The position numbers were made by a program, and so were the translations under genes. A stretch of 64,000 nucleotides of DNA, taken from Leptasterias polaris (Eukaryota; Echinodermata; Asteroidea; Forcipulatida; Asteriidae). The notes under the pieces were generated by a model, which made no database searches, had not been told where the DNA came from, and was given only the letters and a program-made list of their open reading frames with translations. Below, in pieces: positions 31,801-39,696 of this stretch. Numbering within the stretch: the first letter of the stretch is position 1; the number at the start of each line of letters is the position of its first letter. The stretch spans positions 868,001 to 932,000 of the forward strand of contig JAZGTN010000149.1 in NCBI GenBank assembly GCA_037783415.1, given 5' to 3'.

Positions 31801-34800
31801 ATGATCAAATTTAAGGGACGACTCGGGTTTCTACAGTACATGCCCAGAAAACCGGTCAAATGGGGAATGAAGGCATTCTCTTTGAATGAGTCGGAGACTG
31901 GTTACACGTGCTCTTGGGTATTGTACACAGGAGCTGCTCCCAAGGAGACGAAGACTTCACAAAGGCCACCTGTAAATACCGAATCATCCCCAGCAAAATG
32001 CCATCCCTCTGACCTAACCATCCCAGGAGAAGTCGTCCTTGAACTTGTAAATGGATTTGAACATAAAGGACATGTAATTTATTGTGATAATTACTTTAAC
32101 AGGCCAGCTCTGGTATCAAAAATGGACAACCTAGGATTTGGATGTAGTGGTCCTGTGCGTTATACGGCACGGGGCATACCTCGTGCAGCACACCCAAAGA
32201 CAAATGGAATGAAAAAGGGAGATGACCCCAAATTTTATGAGAAGGCTGGTCAGTTATGCATTGTTTGGCGTGATAACAAAAATGTTGTATTCCTAACAAA
32301 TGTAGGCGATTGCCAAGTAATAAGCAAAAAAATTCGGTGTAAGAAAAGCGAAAGTGGATTGCGTGAAATTGCTAAGCCAAAATCTATAGATTACTACAAC
32401 AAATTCATGGGAGGAACAGATCTCGCTAATCAAATTTGTCAGTACTACACGCATACACACAGAAGTTTGAAATGGTGGAAACGGGTGTTTTTTTGTTTGT
32501 TGAACATATGTATGCTCAATGCTACGGTAATTTTCAACAGCATACCAACAAATAAGCATGTCAGTAATCTTGACTTCCGTCTTCAAGTTATAGACGGCTT
32601 GCTCACGGGTTGGGAGCGTTCTACAATGCTGCGTTGTAGACGATCCAATGCGAATAACTTTCCTATTGGGATGATAGAGAAAATGCATTATCCTGGCAAA
32701 AACCCTTCCGGAAGAAAACGTGACTGCATCGTTTGTAGTAACCGTCGATTACACAAGAGAAAACAAACGAGGATGATTTGCAAACAATGTACATATCCAA
32801 TGTGCGTCGTTCCTTGCTTTGAGAATTACCATACATTGCACTTGGTTTAAATTTATGGCATAAAGAAATATGTAGCTCCATATTTGTAGGCATTTTTAAC
32901 AATAGCCCCCCCCCCCCTGCCCCCCCTGCCCCCCCTATTCAATGTTGCCGCCAAAAATGTGTTCGTGTGTCCGCAATCCAAGGCAACTTTGAAAGAGGGG
33001 GGGAGGGGGAGGGGGAGGGGGGGAGGGGGAGGGGGGGAGGGGGTGGTCGTTTGTCAACACTTTTTTGTGGTTCATTTGTATTTAATGTCCTTCAATAAAT
33101 AGTTCAGTGACATAAAATGATTTAGATTTGGTCGTTTGTCAACACTTTTTTGTGGTTCATTTGGATTTAATGTCCTTCAATAAATAGTTCAGTGACATAC
33201 AATGATTTAGATTTGGTGGTATGCTATAATGCTATTTGATTTACTTACACCATGGAGGATTACACTGTATGCCTGTACAGTGCATACAATACACATGAAA
33301 AATCACTCACTGCACATTGGTGGCGCTCTTCATTAAAATCCACACAAATTCGTTGGTGCAGAAGCATTGTGAGGGGTAACACACTGCTGGTATGCAAGGT
33401 CCTACTGTGAAATATTTGCTGGTAATGAAAGGGTTAAAGGAGTGGTCGCAAGTATCCTTTGTAGATGGTTATTATGTCATCTACTGGTAGCGCAGATGGG
33501 GGACATCGAGAAAAAGTACAAGTGTAATATCTATGAAGTTTCGCTTTGGGGGATCAAGCTTCATATTATTAAAGGCTGACCATTTGTTCATAATTCAATG
33601 TGGTTTGTAATTTGACATCATAGTTATCAATTTGGATTTATTTACACTTAAAATCAGTCATACTCTTGTTGAAGTCGAGCCCATTTCTAGGATTTAAATG
33701 TCACTACATTACCTTCAGACGTCACATGACTGTCAGTCATTGCAGTGGACGTCGATGAGCTACTGTATTCTATGACAAAATGATAGAGGGGGTAATTTAC
33801 CAAAATGCGTGGTTCGGAATAGTTAGTAATAAAATACACTAAATATTCGTGTTTCATTGTTGTGTCATCATCATGTCATTGCACTGGACGTCGATGAGCT
33901 ACCGTATTATTTGAAAAAGGGACAGAGATAGACAGTAACTTACCAAAATGCTAGGTTCGGAAGAATTAGTTATAAAGTACGTACATTCGTGTTTCATTGC
34001 GGTGTTGTACTTTGTGATCACACTTAGTTGCACTTAAAATCAGCCATAGCTCTTTGTGAAATCGAGCCCAGGCCTACGAGGCAAACGTTCACCTATCATT
34101 ATCACTACCTTACCTGTGGACGTCACATGACTGTCATTCATTGCAGTGGACGTCGTTGAGATACCGTGTTCTAAAAAAGAAGAAGATATATACATGGATT
34201 TGCATGTTTCGGTAGTGTAGTCACAAAATACACTAATTCATGCTTCAATGTGGTTAGTAATGTGACATCACACTTAGCAATTCAGTTGTATTTGCACATC
34301 AAATCGGTCATAGGATAGCCTTTTGTGAAATCAAGCCCAGGCCCACTATACCTTCTGACGTCACATTGCAGTGGACATCGTTGATCTGTTGTGTTCTTGA
34401 GAAGGAGGATAGAGACATTAATTAACCTTAATGCATGGTTCGACGGTATGGTCATCAAAACACACTGATTCATGCTTTAATGTCAATATAAAATCACAGT
34501 GTCCCCTTACCTTCAAAGGTACCATCGCGATTTTTCTCGCCAAAGTATAGACAGCCAACGGCATGTTTTAATGTAAGTCCTTCGGAAAATTCTGCTGTGT
34601 TCAGCTCGCAAAGTTTGTCAGTTTGACAATAGTTGAAGGACTTGCAGGCATCATCTTGCAAGCAAAATACCGCACACGTTTCGTTTGAACTCGCTAAGAA
34701 GGTACGATAGACACTTCCTTGAAGTAAACTGTCACGAATTGGTTTTTGAAATTGATGGCTGTTTCCTTTCCTCAGTCGGTAAATTCGAGATGTCGGTGGA

Positions 34801-34892
34801 CACGCAGTTTGCATTGAGTTACATGAAGCCAATGCTGTTATAATTACATCGAACATAACAAAGCAAACTGGCACAAATGTAACGTAATACAT
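22725..34892 (-). CDS. Secreted PAN/apple-discoidin protein (7 exons)
   Basis: Seven minus-strand exons join in frame: 34511-34892, 34114-34170, 33713-33769, 27133-27183, 26077-26211, 24889-25091 and 22725-22865. They total 1026 nt, 341 aa plus stop. The order is signal peptide (MYYVTFVPVCFVMFDVI...), PAN/apple-like Cys-rich domain, Ser/Thr-rich stalk of three short exons, then a complete F5/8-type C (discoidin) domain from PRVCSEGYPLGLESG to MRFELLGC, and a stop two residues later. Such domains bind glycans, lipids or matrix, so the protein is likely an extracellular adhesion or recognition factor; no transmembrane segment is seen. Stalk exons are symmetric phase 1-1, so adding or skipping them keeps the frame. 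A 5.7-kb piggyBac lies in the intron between 33713 and 27183. Expression and exact exon use are inferred. Confidence 0.8.
23870..24657. mobile_element. MITE with CG-rich inverted ends, intronic
   Basis: The left end (CAACTATCTCGCGAGG, CTTCTGCTCCGCGCGAGACT, ACTGCTGTCACGACTA) is mirrored at 24590-24652 with substitutions. The arms are about 65 bp and the interior is AT-rich without an ORF. It lies in the last intron of the discoidin gene. The target duplication was not identified. Confidence 0.75.
24889..25091 (-). CDS. Discoidin exon, middle
   Basis: 203 nt, entering in phase 1 and leaving in phase 0, after CAAACAG and before GTAAAT. It encodes WVADLGDPSPWIEVSFIG, then HVTGVIMQGRDS and WVTFYNVAYC, matching the W....wI.V.......vtgv.tQGR core of discoidin domains. 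Confidence 0.85.
25316..25540 (-). mobile_element. tRNA-derived SINE
   Basis: On the minus strand a box B-like GGTTCGAATCCCC follows a degenerate tRNA-like head (GGCTCTCTGGTTGGCGTAGG). The body contains GTGTGGGTTTTCCCTGGAAT and CTCTCCGGTTTTCCTCC, a pattern I associate with SINEs in marine invertebrates. It lies in an intron of the discoidin gene. Confidence 0.65.
26077..26211 (-). CDS. Discoidin exon, N-terminal third
   Basis: 135 nt, phase 1-1, after TTTTTTCAG and before GTATTT. It encodes RVCSEGYPLGLESGVIPDD and IEASSVYY, the conserved start of F5/8C domains (C..PLG.ESG.I.D..I.ASS). Confidence 0.85.
28006..28191 (+). CDS. piggyBac transposase, exon 1 (acidic N-terminus)
   Basis: The ATG at 28006 starts 62 codons beginning MDGDRNAEILAEIFADSDSE and containing tandem EGGEIDS/EGEIDS units, then a Ser/Glu-rich tail. 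CAG is followed by GTAAGCACG at 28192, phase 0. piggyBac-family proteins commonly start with an acidic, Ser-rich disordered segment. The phase fits the acceptor at 31260, so it is a genuine first exon rather than a shadow ORF. Confidence 0.8.
28487..28975. mobile_element. 0.48-kb MITE, copy 1
   Basis: The inverted ends are GGGCGCACCACACTAAATAA and the complement of GGGTGCACCACACCAAATAA, bordered by ATAA on both sides. The interior is the same as the copy at 30350-30838 as far as I can read. The 76-residue minus-strand ORF inside is identical in both copies but has no recognisable domain. Confidence 0.85.
29651..29895. repeat. G-rich minisatellite (GGGCTGGGGGCTAGGGTTT)
   Basis: About a dozen degenerate units built from GGGCTGGGGGCTAGGGTTT. 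Dense runs of three to five G on the plus strand could form G-quadruplexes in DNA or in the transposase pre-mRNA. Confidence 0.85.
30350..30838. mobile_element. 0.48-kb MITE, copy 2
   Basis: Same orientation and apparently same sequence as copy 1, offset 1864 bp, again bordered by ATAA. The separate flanking duplications indicate two insertions rather than one segmental duplication. Confidence 0.85.
31261..32850 (+). CDS. piggyBac transposase, exon 2 (DDD catalytic domain)
   Basis: After TTCCTACTGCAG the frame continues ENAKSTRKKPDF and runs 529 codons to TAA; with exon 1 the protein is 591 aa, normal for the family. The piggyBac transposase cuts at element ends and inserts at TTAA without leaving a scar on excision. 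Candidate catalytic aspartates are D240 (LSPDESM), D338 (YCDNYF) and D449 (MGGTDLAN). The C-terminal cross-brace Cys-rich domain is present: CIVCSNRR, CKQCTYPMC, PCFENYH. The exon also has an in-frame ATG upstream at 31234 in the intron, so an unspliced product is possible. No stop or frameshift is seen, consistent with recent mobility. Confidence 0.92.
   Translation, partial: ENAKSTRKKPDFRSGWKEIGRLNRKPMQFTGDAGPTSDFTGLSATQVFQLFFCSTVWDMLVDETNRYAEQTASQTSWTPTHLNEMMAFVALLLAMGINKSPQYSMYWSTSEVLLTPLYPSIMSRNRFSSIMRFFHLSDNQLPQPASGCDKLKKVRPLLDVILPKFRNLYYPGQNLSPDESMIKFKGRLGFLQYMPRKPVKWGMKAFSLNESETGYTCSWVLYTGAAPKETKTSQRPPVNTESSPAKCHPSDLTIPGEVVLELVNGFEHKGHVIYCDNYFNRPALVSKMDNLGFGCSGPVRYTARGIPRAAHPKTNGMKKGDDPKFYEKAGQLCIVWRDNKNVVFLTNVGDCQVISKKIRCKKSESGLREIAKPKSIDYYNKFMGGTDLANQICQYYTHTHRSLKWWKRVFFCLLNICMLNATVIFNSIPTNKHVSNLDFRLQVIDGLLTGWERSTMLRCRRSNANNFPIGMIEKMHYPGKNPSGRKRDCIVCSNRRLHKRKQTRMICKQCTYPMCVVPCFENYHTLHLV
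32905..33043. repeat. Poly-C block followed by G-rich purine block
   Basis: C-runs interrupted by TG (32905-32936) are followed 60 bp later by GGGGGA-type runs (32995-33043). The two could pair with each other or form triplex/G4 structures in the 3' UTR of the transposase gene. Confidence 0.85.
33045..33214. repeat. 85-bp tandem duplication
   Basis: GGTCGTTTGTCAACACTTTT starts at 33045 and 33130. Each copy carries CAATAAATAG, a plausible polyadenylation signal for the transposase transcript. Confidence 0.85.
33713..34395 (-). repeat. Tandemly duplicated Ser/Thr stalk exons
   Basis: Four copies of a 57-nt exon unit lie within 0.7 kb. Two are intact and phase 1-1 (34114-34170 and 33713-33769, encoding STSTAM-DSHVTS). 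One at 34352-34395 has lost 13 nt and would read into TGA. One near 33876-33918 lacks its 3' part and donor. Flanking intron sequence was duplicated too, at about 238-bp spacing. A more distant relative (27133-27183, 51 nt) lies beyond the piggyBac insertion. Confidence 0.8.
34511..34892 (-). CDS. Exon 1: signal peptide and PAN/apple-like domain
   Basis: The ATG at 34892 opens a hydrophobic leader ending near ASCNS. The domain reads SSNETCAVFCLQDDACKSFN, YCQTDKLCELNT and HAVGCLYF, the C..C....C..F.Y....C.L pattern of PAN/apple folds. GAAG is followed by GTAAGG at 34511, leaving phase 1. Confidence 0.8.
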
Positions 34893-35379
34893 GATATCAG
34901 AATTGATTTGTGAACTGGAACCGTCAACTTATTGTCAAACTGAAATACCTGCTTCATCCACGATACAGAAGCGTCAACCGTCATGAAAGTCTCATAACAT
35001 AACGTTTGGCACGGTAGGTTAGCAACTTTCCCAGAGTGCATACAACATTCAATTGTATAATTTGCAGCGATCCCAGTTTGCTAAAGACCATCTACCTTCT
35101 GAAATTAAGTCCAAAGAGCATCGCTCAAAAGCATAAAGGCTCGAGCTTTTAGTGACAAGACAGAGTCGTAAAGTCGGTAACAAACTACTTAAGCTCAAAT
35201 TATAATAGGCGTTAATAATAAATGACCGTTATAATATACGAACTCGCATATATAATTTAGACGAATCACCGAAAGCTTTACGTTTAGATACAACAACATT
35301 GTGAGAGTTTGTTTTTTCATCGCAGGTTTGAATTGAAGTCCGTTTCGTTTTGAGGCTGTGTGTTGGTGTTTCTGTTTTA
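34893..35379. other. Upstream region of the discoidin gene
   Basis: This is the presumed 5' flank or 5' UTR of the minus-strand PAN/discoidin gene. No convincing TATA or initiator could be assigned. Confidence 0.35.
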
Positions 35380-35560
35380 AAACTTCAATGTAAACATTTG
35401 GATTAAAGGTTGTGTAAAACATTGGTATTTGCCAAAGACCTGTATCCACACTTGATGGAACCTAACATATACATGAAATAACAAACCTGTGAAATGATTA
35501 GCCCAACGGAGTCATGAGAAAATAATGAAAACACATTATGTTTTAACCCTTTTTCAAGCG
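35380..35560 (+). mobile_element. Fragment of AGGCACTG MITE family
   Basis: GGTATTTGCCAAAGACC and ATAACAAACCTGTGAAA match the left part of the fuller copy just downstream (35780-36155), with divergence. Confidence 0.55.
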
Positions 35561-35779
35561 TTAGGTGCAAATCTGTGAACATTTATATTTCCAATCTTAC
35601 CAATGTTATACACACCCTTTAAATCAACCCCAAAAGGGACATACAATCTTTAATCAATGGATACTAACATTTAACCTCTACATATATTCATTTCCTCCAT
35701 TGGCGAATCACCCGTAATAGTAAGTCGGTAGTTTCGCTATCTGATTTCTGAACAGCTCTATTAACAGTTTTAATTTGTC

Positions 35780-36155
35780 TTAAAGGCACTGAACATGTTT
35801 GGTAATTATCAAAGACCAGTATTGTCACTCGGTGTATCCCAACATATGCATAAAATAACAAACCTGTGAAAATTTGGGTTGAATCGGTCATCGAAGTTGC
35901 AAGAAAATAAAGAAAGAAAAAACACCCTTGTTGCACAATTTTGTGTGCTTTCAGATGCTAATAAAAGGCTTCATGCATGAAGTCTTTTATTATTTTAGTG
36001 AGAAGTTACCTCTTTCTCAAAAACTACGTTACTTCAGAGGGAGTCGTTTCTCACAATGTTTTATACTATCAACAGCTCTCCGTTGCTGGTTACCAAGTAA
36101 GTTTTTATGCTAATATATATTTTGAGTAATTACCAAACGTGTTCAGTGCCTTTAA
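35780..36155 (+). mobile_element. AGGCACTG MITE, well-preserved copy
   Basis: TTAAAGGCACTGAACATG at the left is mirrored by CGTGTTCAGTGCCTTTAA at the right, with TTAA at both borders. Arms extend to GTTTGGTAATTA. No ORF is present. Related copies lie at 1358-1747, 35380-35560 and 47976-48356. Confidence 0.85.
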
Positions 36156-38104
36156 CACTGATTTCAAAAACACTGGCAATAATATTTGCAAAAAACAATG
36201 TTACATATTTCTCTCCAGCACTTTAATCGTCACGTTTTTAGAACACTGCTCTTAGGTGCTAAACTTTCTGCAGATTTATTTATTTACAAGGCTATACTCA
36301 TTTAGTTTATGAATCAATATTTGGTTTTGAAAAAAAAAAAAAATACATTTTAATTCACTTGCTTGCCCATGTCTATCCATTTCGTAATTAATACGTGTTA
36401 TGCTCGTTTATCTATAGTAAATTAGTTGTAGTATTTACGTTGTGCTTTGTGTATAACAATAATTAGAACGTCAATACCCAGAGTAAACGCACAGTTGATT
36501 GATGATCAGGATGATTTCTTCTCCAGTTGCTTCAGAACATTATCATGCATGTCAAATGCACTAAGTATAACAGTATGTTTTTCATTAGACACACTACTCG
36601 GTTTAGATATTACTCTGAATGGATGGAAACAGCAGGGCCGAACAACAATAAATGTCGAAAGGTTAACAACGACGAGCCTCAGAAGAAATCTAACGATCGT
36701 ATCTCAGATTATCTACTCTGTGTGTTAATTTTTGCTGTTCACTAATTTTGCAAAAGGAAAAGTAATTTTAAAAGTGATACAAATAAAACTAGTTTCCAAC
36801 CTCTAGCTCTTCCTGGTGTAATATGTCATTTTATTTGACACTCATTCAGAGGAAACTTTGTAACATGACGTCATTGACAACAAAGGTCATCGAGAGGAGT
36901 TTTTCCCGACAGTCAACAGATCACACTTAGTGCTGTTTTGATTTTAATCGAAATTTAGGGACGACTAAACTTTCCTGTTCGAAAATTTACAAACTAGTAA
37001 ATATACAAATGTGACGTTATATTGACTTTGTTGTGACGTTGACAAATTCGCGCTGGAGGGGTGTCAAACTAAGCATTTTACACCATTTTAGCGTTGGGTT
37101 TGATACTTTTGATCTTCCGCTATCATAAGGACTCGCTCTATGAGTGCATTACAAACTGGAGTCAACCTAGAGCCTATTGACTCTTGCCAAAAGGAAACTA
37201 ACCAAACTAACCCTTATAATATATTTATTTATCCTAATTATTACAGGAAAAAACTCTTACCATCAAGATGAAAATGGTCGTTTCAAAGCTATGATTACGA
37301 CCGGCCTACATTACAACGCTTTAAATAAGTAATGCACTTTCGGCTAATGCGATTGCCTGGCAATTAGGAGTAGGGTCACATTTAGATCTAGCCTTTCGTC
37401 AATGACTTCTTATGAGACAGCTGTGTTGCAGCAAAGCGTCTGGAATTGGAGACCACACACACGAGTGGCGAAGCCGTAAGTGGCGAAGGTAGTTTGTTGC
37501 CCTCAAGGTTGTTTAGACCATAGAGGAACTTATTGTACCCTTGCTACGTTTGGACGTTCGTTGCGGAATCAAATCTCCAAATGGAAAAAAACTATGTGAG
37601 ATGGAGCTACACCCAACATACTGGAGAATGGCTATTTTAACCAGGCGCAACTTACGCCGATTCCTAATTGCTCGTCCAAGTTAATTTATGCTGATATAAA
37701 CCTTTGTGAATTGCGAAGTAACGCGAATATTCTGTTGACATAGTAATTGATCAACGAAACGGTAACGGCACTTTGCGGCTCCCGTCGCCCGTAGAATCCT
37801 ATGTTGTTGTAGATCCCTCTTTCACCAACCAGAACTTCTGGTCATACTGTGTGTACCACTCAGTGGTCACATTGTGTTTCTGTTGTGACACTATGAAGCT
37901 TGGAAAAAACCTATCGTGACAGTTTGAACATAGACTAATCATAGTGTTATCATAAAGAAGTCACAGTGTAGTGTCACGAATATGGAAATCAACGTGTTCA
38001 CAAGGTTCTGCCTTTTGAAAAATTACAAGGTTACGATTGTGCGACCATAAAACTTTAAATAATAAACAGTGTCGGTGTAGTGTCACTACAGTGTGACCAT
38101 AATA
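36156..38104. other. Intergenic, nothing recognised
   Basis: AT-rich DNA. Short plus-strand ORFs at 36447-36745 lack splice context and domains. GTGTCAC/GTGACAC-type strings between 37850 and 38100 hint at another foldback repeat, but no ends could be defined. Confidence 0.4.
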
Positions 38105-38200
38105 TACTGTGCAAGTCTCGCGCGTAATCAAGCTTCCGGGACCATTGTTGTCACAACCATAATGTAGTTTTACGTTGGCAAGTTTTTGTTTCGTCTATTA
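38105..38200 (+). mobile_element. Fragment of the TA-flanked MITE
   Basis: ACTGTGCAAGTCTCGCGCG, CTTCCGGGACCATTGTTGTC and TTTTACGTTGGCAAG match the left end of the copy at 581-1287; the remainder is absent. Confidence 0.8.
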
Positions 38201-39086
38201 CGTTACTTGTAAGTTACTCATAAGTCGACATACGTCGAGATAATTTCTAGCGTACCCTATACATATTTATAACCTATGAGTAACGTGCTTTGAACCTATA
38301 TCAAATTTATCTCCAACGCAATTGTTGACGTATGTAGACGTTTTGACGTTTTCCGGACGACCTGAGAACTTACAGCTACCGTATAATGGCGTATTGGCAG
38401 AGTTTTTTTGAGGTTTTTCGGCATGACGGTGATGTTGATATGGTGATGTTGGTACTGCGATGTTAAGTGCAGTTATGATTGGAATCGTCGAGCGGCAGCC
38501 TTTTTATAGGGTTCGACACGTGATCGTCGGCGATGCGCTCCGCGCGCTATGCTTTTATAGTTAGACTATCGTTGGGCATATGTTGTGAACGCTGTCAAGA
38601 TGCTAAGCATTCGATGGTATAAGTTGGAATAAGTTATCTAAACGCTATGGAAACGTTGTATATAAGTTACTACTACGATATGTATACGTCCAATTCGTTG
38701 TGAATACACTTTGAATACGCTCCAAAAAAAAAACCCAAAACACATCAATAGTTCAGCGTATGCCAGCGTTTTAGAAAAATTTGTATACGTCCGCATACGC
38801 TGGCTAAAACGTCAATGTGTGACAGGGCCTTATAAAGTATGGGAACATTGCGGGAATACCCTCTGCCCCATATCTAGTATGGTATAACTCAGATTTATAC
38901 GATGGTGACGTCAGGTGAATTGGGTCAAAACAGCATACAAATAGAAAATCAATTGTCGTCTGTGTCAGCAGTGCACATCCCTAAATGTCAACTGTGGACA
39001 AAGTATCATTACCACGTGACATGCACGTATGGCAAAATTAACCAGATCAACCAATGGGAAAGCTAAAATGTGCATACAGCAACAAA
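38201..39086. other. Intergenic with probable MITE sequence
   Basis: GCGTATGCCAGCGTTTTAG, CATACGCTGGCTAAAACGT and a GTGTGACAGGGCC end near 38830 look like the right end of a short inverted-repeat element; the left end could not be located with confidence. Confidence 0.4.
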
Positions 39087-39696
39087 TAGACTGTGCAAGT
39101 CTCGCGCGTATCCGAACGAGAAAACACGTCAAACGAAGAACATTTTTATTTCTGAAATCAAATCTTTGTTTTAAATTATATCTCATGACAAAATCTGAAC
39201 AACAAAAATAACTCATTACAATTTTGTTAACTGTTTAGAAACCCCTTATGCGGATTCGTGATCGTCAAACGGTTTTAAAATTGACCTGTGACCCAGTTTT
39301 AAAAGGATGCTGACGCCTCAACAAACATATACTGCAATGAAAATGGTTCGCCTTGCAATTACAGCATCTGGCGATGATAATCGCGCATCCAAAACAAGCT
39401 TTTACATATGTTGTATGATCGGAGGCGAGCACAACATTCTAAATTTTTGCAATAACCGGAAGCTGAGGTCAAGTTTAATTTTCGGGTTTTCTTCGTTACA
39501 TCGTTGAATTAGTTTTACTTTCAAATTTTGTTATCACTTAGTATTACATTCCCAACAACATGTATAATTTGCTAGGTCATAAACTACCTTAAACTAAAAA
39601 AATTGACGAAACAAAATCTCGCCCACGTAAAACTCCATATGGTTGGGACCACTATGGTCCAGGAAGTTCGAATGCGCGCGAGACTTGCACAGTCTA
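39087..39696 (-). mobile_element. TA-flanked MITE, copy 2
   Basis: The same GACTGTGCAAGTCTCGCGCG inverted ends as 581-1287, again bordered by TA, in opposite orientation. Interior landmarks such as CATTCCCAACAACATGTATA and CTCGCCCACGTAAAACTCCA align throughout. Confidence 0.88.

Larger units (their letters stand above)
27749..33437 (+). mobile_element. piggyBac transposon, near intact
   Basis: TTAA at 27749-27752 followed by CCCTATCAGTACCA faces TGGTAATGAAAGGG and TTAA at 33434-33437: about 14-bp inverted ends with a TTAA duplication, the definition of piggyBac. It carries a spliced transposase gene on the plus strand, antisense to the host gene whose intron it occupies. At 5681 bp it is enlarged by two MITEs and a G-rich minisatellite in the transposase intron. 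Confidence 0.92.
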
